This document shows, one piece after another, positions 33,453 through 44,400 of a stretch of DNA of 64,000 bases (positions are counted from its first letter, which is position 1; each line of letters begins with the position of its first letter). Under the pieces are notes generated by a model, which was given only the letters and a program-made list of their open reading frames with translations, did not search any database and was not told the origin of the DNA. Source of the stretch: Diphasiastrum complanatum (taxonomy: Eukaryota > Streptophyta > Lycopodiopsida > Lycopodiales > Lycopodiaceae); NCBI GenBank assembly GCA_029204225.1, contig CM055109.1, forward strand, positions 5,707,053 to 5,771,052, read 5' to 3'. The translations under genes and the position numbers were made by a program.

Positions 33453-33969
33453 TTGACCACATAATTTTCTTGGATAAATTTTTCCAGTGATGTTTACTAT
33501 CCTGCCTCTCTTGGTGGTTGTTGAGTATGGTAGTTGTCATGCACAAATGTCTGACATTCATTTGTTATGAATGTCATTGAAAGCTTCTGTCCATTGTGGA
33601 GATGTTAAAAATTAAAAAACATAGCGATGTTTGTTGATATGTACATGTAGTGACATTTTTCAGTAATTTAGTGACGCTTATGAAGTTTTTCTTTTACCAA
33701 TTCTTGGATTTATGGACAATATTTTAGGCTAATAATTTTTTTGTTCTGGAAGCTTAATTTTCTTTCTGTTTGAAAAATATATAATCCCTTCATACCATTG
33801 CTTAATAATTTACGTTCAAATTTTGGGAGTGCATATTCTTCATCGAAATACTCTCTTTTTCACTATCAAAATTATCTATGCTATGAATTTTCTACTTATA
33901 CAAACATGTTTTTGTTAACTTTACTTCTTGCAACTTATAAATTTTGGGGTTAGTAATGTATTTTTTGCC

Positions 33970-35804
33970 ATGGATGTAGAAATGGTTTCGTCAGATGATC
34001 GACCATGTCGGCCACCAGAGGCATCTCCTCTAGATCGCAAGAAAGGTCTAACATTGGCTCACAAAGCCCAACAGGTGATTAACTTCACTTTATTTTCAAA
34101 TTATAGTTTTTTCATTTTTTATATCTATCCTCAATGTTTTAAAGAGAAAAATTGATGTTGATATTCCTAATTTCGATGAATGGTATTTATGTAGTATCTT
34201 CTTTGGAAAGATTTCAGAAATGCCCCTATCCGTGGGCGTGGATGTAGATTGCAAGGCACTGAGAGGACGTCAAATGTTCTTGTTTCTTGTGAGCCAACCA
34301 CTACCTTATCAGTAGTGCCACGATCTAGTACTCATGATCATTCGGCGCCTGCTCCTTCACATGATGCACGTCTAGTTAATGTTATTATATCTACTATTTT
34401 ATTGATGTGTTTGTCGCTCTCTTGTTATTCTCTTGCAATGTAGATTTATGTCACTAGTCAAAATATGTAGAGTAATGATGTTAGTACTAAAAAAAATACA
34501 TGCAGGTCGAGTTTCATCTAGCACTTTAGGTAGTGATCGATCCAGACCACCTAATAGGTCTCCAATTGTGCCTTATGAGACACAAAGACGATATCCACTT
34601 CTCTTTGGACGAGTACGATAAAATATTGTTCACTATGTTTGTTTGTATCTGTTTTTGTTGGCATTATGAGTAGTTCTAATTTTTTTAGATTTCCATAACA
34701 TACAATCTTTTGAGTTTCAAAATGCTTGCTAATTTATAATTGCAAGCCATATGTGAGTGCCCAAATATATGACACTAATGATATTATTTCTTTTGATTTA
34801 TGTAGTCGGATCCATGGGCTGAAAAGATCCTTTGTAATTGTGCCGATTGTAAAGGATTTAAATATCACAAAAGACACATAGTCAATGATCACATGTGAAG
34901 GAGGCCTCCACGCTAAAAGCATGGCTTGGTGGTACAAAAAAAGAACCCATTTTTCATTGTACCTTTTGGTAGTACATTTCACTTTTTGTGGATTTTGGGG
35001 GGAGCTTGATAGATGCTACCCACGAGTTAATGCAATGAAGGCGTCCCTAGTAATGATGGGCCTATATTATATTTCCACCCAAAAAAGGTAGTGTCCTTGA
35101 CAGTCCATGTTGTACCACCAAACCATGCTTTTAGCCTCCACCAAATCCTAATCAAGTGCTTGCGGGTCCTTCAAACCCTATAAATGCTCAAGGGATTGAA
35201 GATCATGTCATGGCACATAGTTTGCTCAATTCACTAGTTTGCTACAAACATTCTTGTTTTGCAAGTTTTATGGTAATTTATCTTATTAAAAAAAAATTAT
35301 TGTTTGTTGTTTGTATTTGCAGGTAAGTGAACGTGATTCTAATCAAAATATTGTGCTTGATGTTACATCCAACGAACTACAACCACAGACGATTGCTATG
35401 GATCCGCGTATATTACCAGGTGGCATGCAAGAATTGTTGACTTGTCCATCCACACTTTCAGAATCACCTTGTGGATGGCTAAAAAGAATGGGAATTTGTC
35501 TAGATTTCTGTACGATTGGATTCAAATGGACTATATGCTCTTGATTCAACAAAGATCCTTTCCTCTTCCAATGAGACATTGGTCTTACCAATTCATTGTG
35601 AACAAGTAACAATCGCTAGTATTTTTAACTATAAATCAATTGTTGAACACACTAGATTCATTCTCTAACTCACTTGTATTGTTTGTATGTACACAGATAG
35701 CCCTTTATCTTGATCCATCGAATACGAGGTGGCTATTTGTCATGCAAACAAAGACAAGAAGAAAGAATATTTTCCAAAATATTGAGCTTGACACAAGAAC
35801 ACCC
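33970..35804 (+). pseudogene. deleted CACTA tnp2-type transposase gene
   Basis: Exon-like pieces with splice signals occur in the order seen in the tnp2 genes downstream. A Ser/Pro-rich start at 33970 ends at an ACAG|GTGATT donor. A TGCAG|GTCGAG exon near 34507 reads SSSTLGSDRSRPPNRSPIVP. An exon from about 34806 reads WAEKILCNCADCKGFKYHKR then HIVNDHM, the Cys-x-Cys-x2-Cys transposase-associated domain. The transposase core is missing. After a MITE the gene resumes at 35323 and near 35540 has LDSTKILSSSNETLVLPIHC, matching the end of the DUF4216-like region. A last exon (35700-35800, DPSNTRWLFVMQTKTRRKN) runs into the GACGTC array. A TGA replaces Trp after HIVNDHM. An old internally deleted copy. 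Confidence 0.65.
34912..35135. mobile_element. 224-bp MITE with 26-bp inverted repeats and 6-bp target duplication
   Basis: The ends are GCTAAAAGCATGGCTTGGTG (then GTACAA) and its inverted copy with one mismatch in 26. CTCCAC flanks both sides (34906-34911 and 35136-35141). Removing it plus one CTCCAC gives an uninterrupted Pro-rich frame in the CACTA transposase fragment. The interior is non-coding. A 6-bp duplication is unusual: hAT uses 8, Mutator 9-11, CACTA and Harbinger 3. The superfamily is therefore unassigned. Confidence 0.8.
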
Positions 35805-36115
35805 GCCACGATTTGCGACGTGTTTTGCGACGTGAGTCGCATTTTTTATTTTTTTTTAATTCATCGCGGATGTCAGAAAAACACGTCGCTATAAGGTCGT
35901 CAAAATCCGACGACTTTAAAATACGTCGCAGTCCGACAGGCACGACGTGCCGGACACCACAAAACCAAATTTCGGTGACAACCACAGGTGCTGACCTGGA
36001 CGTCGCATTGCGACGTCTGACATGGACGTCGGAATGCGACATCCTACGTGGACGTCGCATTGTGACGTCCAAAGACGTCGCAAACTGTCTGACGTGGCTG
36101 TCGGATTGAGACGTG
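35805..36115. repeat. dense GACGTC / GCGAC palindrome array, CACTA subterminal type
   Basis: Some 300 bp hold at least 15 GCGAC, GTCGC, GACGTC or GACGTG sites in both orientations. The best are GACGTCGCA-T-TGCGACGTC and GACGTCGCATTGTGACGTC near 36000-36080. Clusters of short GCGACG-like motifs in direct and inverted order are the hallmark of CACTA (En/Spm) subterminal DNA, where the transposon's own protein binds. A CACTA terminus is not clearly visible; ACACAAGAACACC at about 35795 is the nearest candidate. Confidence 0.7.
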
Positions 36116-36248
36116 CTAAAATTCAGTTGGATTCCGATGTCTGTAGACACAGAATGATCCCAAAATTTCATCGACGGATAATGCATATTAAAAAATAAAA
36201 GCATATAAAATCAAAGATAAACTATAAGAGTAGTATAAGTTCACTTAC

Positions 36249-36755
36249 CATGCTTGCTTGCAATCCCTCCTTTCCGCTCGAGCCAAACCTAGGGTTGCCT
36301 ATCCCATGCATCCTACCGGCCGCAGCATCTTTCTGAATCTTGTATTTATCTGGTGTTCATTCATCCGCTTTTACACGGTTTGAACACCAAGAAGGCTTGG
36401 ATTGCTCGTCCCTATAAGCTCGTCATGCCATATCACGACGATGCCTAATCCATAAGCTCATATGCTTATGCATTTCCTTCTCGTCGAATTTCTCTTCTTG
36501 TTGGAATTCGTCATGAAGGATACCAATAACCTGTCGTTTATCGACGGCAGGTTGTTCGGACCATTTACTAAATAATCTGTCGCCAAAATGACGTTGGCAT
36601 AAAGAATAGAGTCGGTCCAAAACCACCCTTACTTTTCTATTGGCAATTATATTGCCTTGAGGATCCACGTCATAATAAGGATTTGTGGATGACTCTTCGG
36701 TGGGGGCGGGAGCCGCGGCCTCTTGTGAGGGACCACCCTCATTTTGGCTAAGCAT
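36249..36755 (-). pseudogene. CACTA accessory ORF exon with two TGA codons
   Basis: ATG at 36755 opens a 110-codon frame (PYYDVDPQGNIIANRKVRVV, then FSKWSEQPAVDKRQVIGILH and HKHMSLWIRHRRDMA) ending in TGA at 36423-36425. The same frame continues with protein-like sequence (RAYRDEQSKPSWCSNRVKAD). A second TGA at 36357-36359 follows, then DKYKIQKDAAAGRMHGIGNP and RFGSSGKEGLQASM, ending exactly at a strong donor (ATG|GTAAGTG at 36249/36248). The style (short Trp-containing region, RHRR, Gly-Ser-rich end) recalls the plant transposase Ptta/En/Spm family, but that is a weak call. A 43-bp exon candidate with good splice sites lies at 49307-49265, on the other side of the nested copias. The gene would be transcribed away from the tnp2 gene H. 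Confidence 0.5.
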
Positions 36756-36774
36756 ATTTTGTAGTTGTGTTCTT

Positions 36775-37427
36775 TGTGAAAAATACAGATCCTAAGTGGA
36801 TCTAAACTCCAAGATCATTGGCTTGAATGCTTGCACTCCAAACTACATAAGCTAGGAATTGGCAACACATTCTATGCTACCTAGAATGCAAAGAACTTGA
36901 TTGAAGCATTTATCACAAATGGAAACTTCCATAAACATCAAGTGCGGCCCAAAATAGCATTATACAGTCCATAATACATCAGCCTACCACTTTTGGAAAG
37001 CACCTAAGATCATACACAATAGCTTGAAGACAATACACACAACAATGCTCTCAATGGAGGAAGAAACAATGACAATGATCTATTGATCTCAATGAAGCAT
37101 ACAAAAGGTTTCTCCAACCTGTTTTCCACGACTTTCCTATTATTTATGGATGAGGAAGATGACTCTCTCTCCTCTCTCTAGAAGGTACTTGACCCTAGAT
37201 ATTCCCTATATAGGAAAAATAGCTAAAAATGGCTTATATGACCAAAATACATCAAAATGGTCTCATTTTGAAGGGTATGAAGTTTGACACTTCATCATAC
37301 TGAAAAAATACAGTAAATAAAAACATTGTGGCCTGGTTCACACGTGTGAAACTCCAGAACCAAAACTATTTACAATTTTAGCCAATTTAGGCCTCAAACT
37401 AGCTAGGAAATGTTGACAATTTTCACA
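36775..37427 (-). repeat. 3' LTR of copia A
   Basis: 653 bp, TGTGAAAAT...TTTTCACA in both directions. It holds the palindrome TTCACACGTGTGAA at 37338-37351. Read on the minus strand, TATA candidates are CCTATATAGG (about 37204-37213) and CATAAATAG further downstream. Confidence 0.95.
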
Positions 37428-40206
37428 CTCCCTCTTCAACATTGGATGCTAGTTTCAACATAGTCTTTGAGCACATTCCAAGATTAGATCTATGCATTAA
37501 ATATAGGTCCTTTCCCAATGGTTTGGTGAAGATATCAGCCACACACTCCTTTGAAGAGACATGTTGAAGCTCCACCTCTTTGGCAATGACTTGATCTCTC
37601 ACAAAATGGTGAGCAATCTCAATGTGCTTGCTCCTTGCATGAAAAACAGGATTGCTTGCCAAGCTTTGGGCTGAAAGGTTATCACAAAGTATGATTGGAG
37701 TCTTCTCTGGTTCCAGCAAGTGAAGATCCAATAACATCCTCTTGATCCAAAGAATCTCCTTGGTGCATGTTGTTAATGCCTTGTACTCGGCTTCGGTGGA
37801 AGATAGAGAGATAGTTGGTTGCTTCTTTGATAGCCATGAGACCACTCCATCTCCAAGATAGATTGCAAAGGCACTTGTTGACTTCCTATCCATTTGATCA
37901 CCTGCAAAATCTGAATCTGAAAATCCACAAAGGTTAGGTGTAGTACCTCCATACAAGATGCCAAAATCTCTAGATCCTGAGATGTATCTAAGTACTCTCT
38001 TTCCTAGCTTCCAATGAGCCTCACTAGGATCTTGCATAAATTGACTTAGTTTACCAACCACAAAGCTTAGATCAGGTCTTGTGATGGTTAACCATATAAG
38101 AGATCCTATTAGCTTTCTATAGAGAGTAATGTCCTTGAAGGATCTTTCATTACTTCTTGTAGTTAGCTTTACATTTGATTCCATAGGAGTAGAAACAACT
38201 TTACAATCTTCCATATGAAACCTTTTTAGAATAGAGTTAACATACTTTTCTTGACATATGAATGTAGATTTAGAAGTTCTAATAATCTCTATTCCTAAGA
38301 TATAATGAAGTTTACCAAGATCTTGAATTTCAAACTCTCTTTTGAGTGCCATCTTGATTTCATCTATATCTAGATTGTTACCACCACTTAAGATAATGTC
38401 ATCAACATAGATCAAAAGTAAAGTGATATCATTTTCATTCAATCTAAAGTAGAGAGAATGATCATACTCACTCATAACAAAGTTTTGAGAAAGTAAGAAG
38501 GAATTGAGCTTAGCATACCAACTCCTTGGTGCTTGCTTTAGCCCATACAAACTCTTTTGGAGATAGCACACATGATTAGGCTCATCATGTGAAACATAGC
38601 CCTCGGGTTGCTCCATGCAAATATCTTCTTCAAGATCACCATTCAAGAAGGCATTAGTAACATCCATTTGCCACATATCCCAATCATAAAGAGTTGCAAG
38701 AGAGATTAGGATTCGAATAGTTACCATCTTTGCCACGGGTGCAAAGGTCTCATCATAGTCAATACCATATTCTTGAGCATACCCCTTTGCCACCAACCTT
38801 GCCTTGTACTTGTTGATTGATCCATCTTGATTTGTCTTGATCTTGAAGATCCACTTACAACCAATTGCCTTCTTGTCCTTTGGAAGCTTTACCAACCTCC
38901 ATGTGTTGCTTTTGATGAGTGCTTGATGCTCATGATCCATGGCTTGGATCCATTCCTTCTTTTGAATTGCTTCACCTACACAAGTTGGTTCATCAAAAGA
39001 GGTAAGAAAAGCAAAGTTAGAGTTGTCCACCACTTGCTTTCCTTTTTCATCATAGGTTAGCCTTGATGGCTTAGCCCTTTGCCTTTGAGTCTTCCTTGAA
39101 GTTTGCTTTGGAGTGGCATCTCCATCTTCATCCAAGACATCTTGCACATCATGATGATTAGTAGGCACATCAACATCAACATCAACAACATTGGAAACAT
39201 TCTCTTCATGAAAGATGACATCCCTACTTATGACAACTTTCTTTGTAGAAGGAATGTACACTTTGTAAGCCTTGCTTACTTCACTATAGCCAACAAACAC
39301 ACCCTTCTTTGATGAAGGATCTTCTTTAGTTCTATCATCAAGTGTGATATTGACAAAACATGTACATCCAAAGATCCTACAATGCTTGACACTCGGCCTT
39401 CTACCATAAAGAACCTCATGAGGAGTTTTACCATCCAAGGAAGCACTTGTCCATCTATTACATAGATAGTTAGCACATGCTAAAGCTTCCCCCCAAAAAG
39501 ACTTAGCAAGATTAGCATGTAGTCTCATTGCCTTGGCACATTCACAAAGGGTTCTATTCTTCCTCTCGGCCACTCCATTCTGTTGTGGAGTCCTAGGACT
39601 AGACATCTCCCTCTTAATCCCATGTGCTATACAAAAGTCTTTGAACCTATTTGAGGTGTATTCCCCTCCATTATCAGATCTTAAGCATTTGATCTTTGTA
39701 TTGAATTGGTTTTCCATTTCATTCTTGAACTTGACAAATGCAGCAAACACTTCATCCTTACTTTTAAGAAGATAGATCCAAGTATACCTACTAAAGTCAT
39801 CAATGAAAGTTGCATACATCTTTGCCCCACCATTGCTAGTTGTACTAGAAGAATGAATATCAGAATGCACAAGTTGAAAAGCTTCTTTAGATCTAGAAGT
39901 AGATCTAGAATAAGCAAGTCTATGAGATTTGGACAAGGCACAATGTTCACAAACACTATTGTTTGCAACAAGACTTTTAGGGAGACCAAGAACAAGCTCT
40001 TTCTTTGCCATTACCTCCAAAGATTTGAAGTTGGGATGGCCCAACCTCTTGTGCCAAACTTCTTGGTTTGTCAATTGCTCCCTAGCCATACATCCTTCAT
40101 GATTAGAGATCACACATGCATCAAGCTTGAAAAGTTTACCATGCCTCCTACCTTGAGCAATCAAGGATCCACATTTACTTATCAAACATGCATCTCCAAT
40201 GAACTC
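37423..40206 (-). CDS. copia A polyprotein, C-terminal part (protease end, integrase, RT, RNase H)
   Basis: An uninterrupted minus-strand frame. In order: FKLDACVISNHEG (pre-integrase) and WHKRLGHPNF...CEHCALSKSH (integrase zinc site). The integrase core follows with HSDIHS, LRSDNGGEY and PQQNGVAERKN (D, D, E). GVFVGYSEVSKAYKVY comes next, then the RT entry KKEWIQAMDHEHQALIKSNT, RT with LLIYVDDIILSGGN, and RNase H with FSDSDFAGDQMDRKS, SSTEAEYKAL and ILCDNLSAQSLA. The end is NVEEGV with the stop overlapping the LTR. No broken residues are seen. The N-terminal part of the same frame lies at 47242-46073, separated by copia B. Together they would be about 1317 residues, the same size as B. Confidence 0.93.
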   Translation of the reverse strand, partial: EFIGDACLISKCGSLIAQGRRHGKLFKLDACVISNHEGCMAREQLTNQEVWHKRLGHPNFKSLEVMAKKELVLGLPKSLVANNSVCEHCALSKSHRLAYSRSTSRSKEAFQLVHSDIHSSSTTSNGGAKMYATFIDDFSRYTWIYLLKSKDEVFAAFVKFKNEMENQFNTKIKCLRSDNGGEYTSNRFKDFCIAHGIKREMSSPRTPQQNGVAERKNRTLCECAKAMRLHANLAKSFWGEALACANYLCNRWTSASLDGKTPHEVLYGRRPSVKHCRIFGCTCFVNITLDDRTKEDPSSKKGVFVGYSEVSKAYKVYIPSTKKVVISRDVIFHEENVSNVVDVDVDVPTNHHDVQDVLDEDGDATPKQTSRKTQRQRAKPSRLTYDEKGKQVVDNSNFAFLTSFDEPTCVGEAIQKKEWIQAMDHEHQALIKSNTWRLVKLPKDKKAIGCKWIFKIKTNQDGSINKYKARLVAKGYAQEYGIDYDETFAPVAKMVTIRILISLATLYDWDMWQMDVTNAFLNGDLEEDICMEQPEGYVSHDEPNHVCYLQKSLYGLKQAPRSWYAKLNSFLLSQNFVMSEYDHSLYFRLNENDITLLLIYVDDIILSGGNNLDIDEIKMALKREFEIQDLGKLHYILGIEIIRTSKSTFICQEKYVNSILKRFHMEDCKVVSTPMESNVKLTTRSNERSFKDITLYRKLIGSLIWLTITRPDLSFVVGKLSQFMQDPSEAHWKLGKRVLRYISGSRDFGILYGGTTPNLCGFSDSDFAGDQMDRKSTSAFAIYLGDGVVSWLSKKQPTISLSSTEAEYKALTTCTKEILWIKRMLLDLHLLEPEKTPIILCDNLSAQSLASNPVFHARSKHIEIAHHFVRDQVIAKEVELQHVSSKECVADIFTKPLGKDLYLMHRSNLGMCSKTMLKLASNVEEGV
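37428..37437 (-). other. copia A polypurine tract
   Basis: Minus-strand GAAGAGGGAG immediately before the 3' LTR, identical to the tract in B and C. Confidence 0.85.
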
Positions 40207-40859
40207 TGTGAAAAATTGTCAACTAGTAGTATTTTCCTAACTTGAGATTTTGTAGGCCTATGGCCAAATAAAAGTTAGAGATAGGTTCATACATGTATGT
40301 AGAGGCCCAAAGTATGTGTACACTACTTTTGAGGTCACATTAATTAGAGGAGGTCGAGTGTGGAGCTCTTCTATTGGCTCATAATTTGGTGCATTCCTAT
40401 TTGACCAAATTTCTAGGTAGATGGGTGAATCCTATTGGACCCCAATTTTAGCCTATCATAAGACAAGTGGCCAAGAGGCACTATGGCTGCTATAAATAGC
40501 CATCTCCACGAGTATGTACACATCTCATTTTCATTCTATTGAATGAATGTTATGCTCTTTGAAGATCCATCTTCTTCTCTCTCACTTTTTTGTTCATATC
40601 TTGCATTCTAGCCACTAGAATTGTGATTTCTTTGTTGCTATGGCTTCACACGTGTGAAATGCAGGTTGTAGGCTCTGAAGTACGGACAGGGACAGCAAGT
40701 TTCTGTTTGTGGAAGCTTATGATCAGATCTTGATGTTTAGTTGATGTTTAGTATGCTTAACATCACAATTTCTATCATTTTTTCAATCTAGATGTGCATA
40801 ACTTCCATGGCCAAGATCTTTATGAAACTTTAGCATCTTTTGGATCTGAGTTTTTCACA
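40207..40859 (+). repeat. 5' LTR of copia B
   Basis: TGTGAAAAATTGTC...GTTTTTCACA. TATAAATA at 40491-40498 is the likely promoter. TTCACACGTGTGAA (14-bp perfect palindrome) lies at 40645-40658, about 150 bp downstream of TATA and so probably in the transcript. Confidence 0.97.
40491..40498 (+). promoter_or_regulatory. TATA box of copia B
   Basis: TATAAATA in GCTGCTATAAATAGCCATC, in the expected mid-LTR position. The same box is in the 3' LTR at 45699-45706. Confidence 0.7.
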
Positions 40860-40871
40860 TGGTATCAGAGC
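40860..40871 (+). other. copia B primer binding site
   Basis: TGGTATCAGAGC with no gap after the LTR: the perfect initiator tRNA-Met type site of plant copia elements. Confidence 0.95.
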
Positions 40872-41468
40872 ATTAGGCGGCCAAATGTGCAGGTTTTGCC
40901 AGATTTAGAAGAGATTTGTGGGCGAGTTTGCTTTTGTAGCATTCCAATCAAGTTTCTAGCTAAAAATCTTGTTGATTTATGTGTAGAAATTGGATCTTTG
41001 TGATCAAAACATCATTTGTATGCATTTCAATTGAAGTAGGGCGAATTCCCTCTGTACTTATCAGAATAAGGAGACAAAATTTGTTTTGGAAAGAGGGAGA
41101 TGCAAGATCCAACAAGATCCTATTAGTTTTCCATTCTAGCATATAGTTTTTTGATTCAATTTCTTGCTTCTTCATGTCAAAAACTTCAAAATTGATGTAA
41201 CCCTCTGATTTTCAGTTTGCTGAATGATTCAAGAGTGTATTTCAATCTTAGGAGTGAGGGAAAAGCAAGTATATTGAGGTTTGGTCTTGGTTTGATCAAG
41301 AAATCATAAAACTAGTGGCTAAAATTAAGGAAAAAGTGAGGAAAAGAGAGAAAAAGTAAGGTTTTAGGTTCCAAATCTTTGTGATTTCTTCTTGTGTTTC
41401 ATTTGTTGATTCAAGAGAGTGCTTAGTGCATTGGAACAGGTCAAAGATCAGAGATCAATCATTGCAAC

Positions 41469-44400
41469 ATGGCTACAAATGGAGGCTACATGTTGGAAAG
41501 CAATGATAGGCTTACCTCCCTCAACTATTCTACTTGGAAAGTAAGGATGGAGTCTTTGCTTGAGATGAATGAGTTGATGGATATTGTTGTAGGTGTGGAG
41601 GAGAGACCTTTGGCACCTCAAGAACAATTGAGGTATGACAAGAGGGCAAAGAAAGCCCTTCACATGATCAAGATGAATGTGACAAATGAGCTTATCAAAG
41701 AGGTTGGTAAGTGCACATCATCTAGTGAAGCTTGGGAAGCCTTGAAGAAGGTTTATGAATCCAAGTCTACTTCTAGAGTGTTGACTTTAAGAAGGCAAAT
41801 CTTTTCTTGTATGCAAAAGAAGAGTGAGAATGGACATGCTTTTGTTTTGAGAGTTAAAGCATTGAATGATGAGTTAGCATGCATTAATGATGGCATAAAT
41901 AATGAGGAGCTTGTTCAAGTGATTCTCAATGGCTTGTTGGATGATCATGCTAATCTTGTTCAAAGTTATGCTATCCAAAAATGTTTACCAAGTGTTGGAG
42001 ACTTGCAAGAGGTCTTGTTGGCTGAAGAATTCAGGTTGCAAGCAAGAGTGGGAGCATCTTCTACATCTCAAGGAGGAGAAGAGGAGGCAATGTTCTCTAA
42101 AGGCAAGTTCAAGGGCAAAGGTAAAAGCAATTGGTCTAAAGGGCAAGACCAAGGTGAGCACTCTACTTTTGGCAAAAAGAAGGATAGATCTAAGCTAAAA
42201 TGTTTCTATTGTGGAGTCAAAGGGCATTTTGCTAGTGATTGTTTCAAGAAAAAGAGGGATCAAGGGGAAAAGCAAACCAATCTAACTATTGATGAGGGTG
42301 GGGATGAGCTTCTTTCAAATGATGCTTTTGTTATGTCATCTTGCTTGTTGGCTAATCATGGAGACATTGATCCTTGGTGGATTGATAGTGGAGCCACTTC
42401 TCATATGACATATCATAAAGAGTATTTTTCATCTTTAATGGCATTTGATGGTGATAGGAAGGTAATCTATACCGCAAATGATGGTGAGTGTACAATCAAG
42501 GGGATTGGCACAATTCCTATTTCACTTTCTACAAATAGGAATATAGAATTGAAAGATGTTTTGCTCATTCCATCCATTACCAAGAACTTACTTAGTGTAA
42601 GCCAAATGCTTGACAAAGGATTCAAAGTTGAGTTTGATGGTGATGCTTGCTTGATCAAAAAGGGGTGTAGTATCATTGCAAAAGGGAAAAGGCAAGGGAA
42701 ATTGTTCAAGCTTGATGCATGTGTTGTTGCTAACCAAGTTGGATGCATGGCAAATGAACAAATGTCAATTCAAGAGGTATGGCATAAAAGGATGGGACAT
42801 CTCAACTACAAGGCCTTGGAGGTAATAGCCAAAAAGGAGGTAGTAAGGGGACTTCCCAAGTCTCTTACTTGCTTGAATCATGTTTGTGAAGAATGTGCTT
42901 TGTCTAAATCACATAGATTGCCATATACTAGATCTATATCTAGATCTAAGATGCCTTTTTCTCTCTTGCATTCGGATATTCATGGTGTTACTACAATTAG
43001 CAATGGAGGTGCTAAGATGTATGTAACTTTCATTGATGATTTTAGTAGATTTTGTTGGGTTTATCTACTAAAGAGCAAGGATGAGGTGTTTGATGTGTTT
43101 GTCAAGTTCAAAGTTGCTATTGAGACTCAATTTACAACCAAAATCAAATGCTTGAGGAGCGACAATGGTGGTGAATACATTTCTAACAAATTCAAAGCCT
43201 TTTGCGATGAGCATGGGATCAAGAGGGAGTACACATGTCCAAGAACACCACAACAAAATGGAGTGGCCGAGAGGAAGAATAGAACCTTGTGTGAGAGTGC
43301 AAAGGCAATGAGATTGAATGCTAATCTTCCTAAACCTTTTTGGAGTGATGCTTTGTTGTGTGCAAATTTCCTATGCAATAGATGGCCAAGTGTTGTATTG
43401 GAAGGAAAAACCCCTTTTGAAGCTTTGTTTGGTATGAAGCCTAATGTCAAGTTTCTAAGAACTTTTGGATGCATTTGCTACTTCAACATTACTCTTGATG
43501 ATAGAACTAAGGAGGATCCATCTTCAAGAAAGGGCATTTTTGTTGGTTATAGTGAAGTAAGCAAAGCATATAGGATTTATGTTCCTTCAATCAAGAAAGT
43601 GTTCACAAGTAGGGATGTCATTTTTGATGAAAGTAACATTCCAAAAGTTGTTTCAAGTGATGATGGTGTTGTTGCAACTAATGTGCTTGATGACAATGGA
43701 GTTGATGACACATTGGATGTGGATGTTGAAGAAGCCTCTTCAAGTCAAATTCCAAGGAGAACTCCAAGGCATAAAGTGAAACCCTCAAGGCTCACTTATG
43801 ATGGCAAAGGTAAGCAAGTGGTGGATGGATCCAACTATGCTTTCCTAACTTCTTTTGATGTACCTTCATGTGTAGATGAAGCAAGGCAAAAAGAGGAATG
43901 GATCCAAGCAATGGATCTTGAGTTTGAAGCACTTATGAAGAACAACACATGGAGATTGGTGGAGCTTCCAAAGGGCAAAAGTGCAATTGGATGCAAATGG
44001 ATCTTCAAGGTAAAGACAAATCAAGATGGATCTATCAACAAGTTGAAGGCAAGGTTGGTGGCTAAAGGTTATGCTCAAGAGCATGGCATTGACTATGAGG
44101 AAACCTTTGCACCCGTGGCAAAGATGGTGAGCATAAGAGTAATCATTTCCCTTGCAACTCTTTATGGATGGGATCTTTGGCAATTAGACATTTCTAATGC
44201 TTTCTTGAATGGTGATCTTGAAGAGGAAGTCTACATGGAGCAACCCGAGAGCTATGTTTCTCATAGCAAGCCTAATCATGTGTGTTTTCTACAAAAAAGT
44301 TTGTATGGTCTTAAGCAAGCACCAAGGAGTTGGTATGCTAGGCTTAACTCTTTTCTACTTTCTCAAAACTTCACTATGAGTGAGTATGATCATTCACTTT

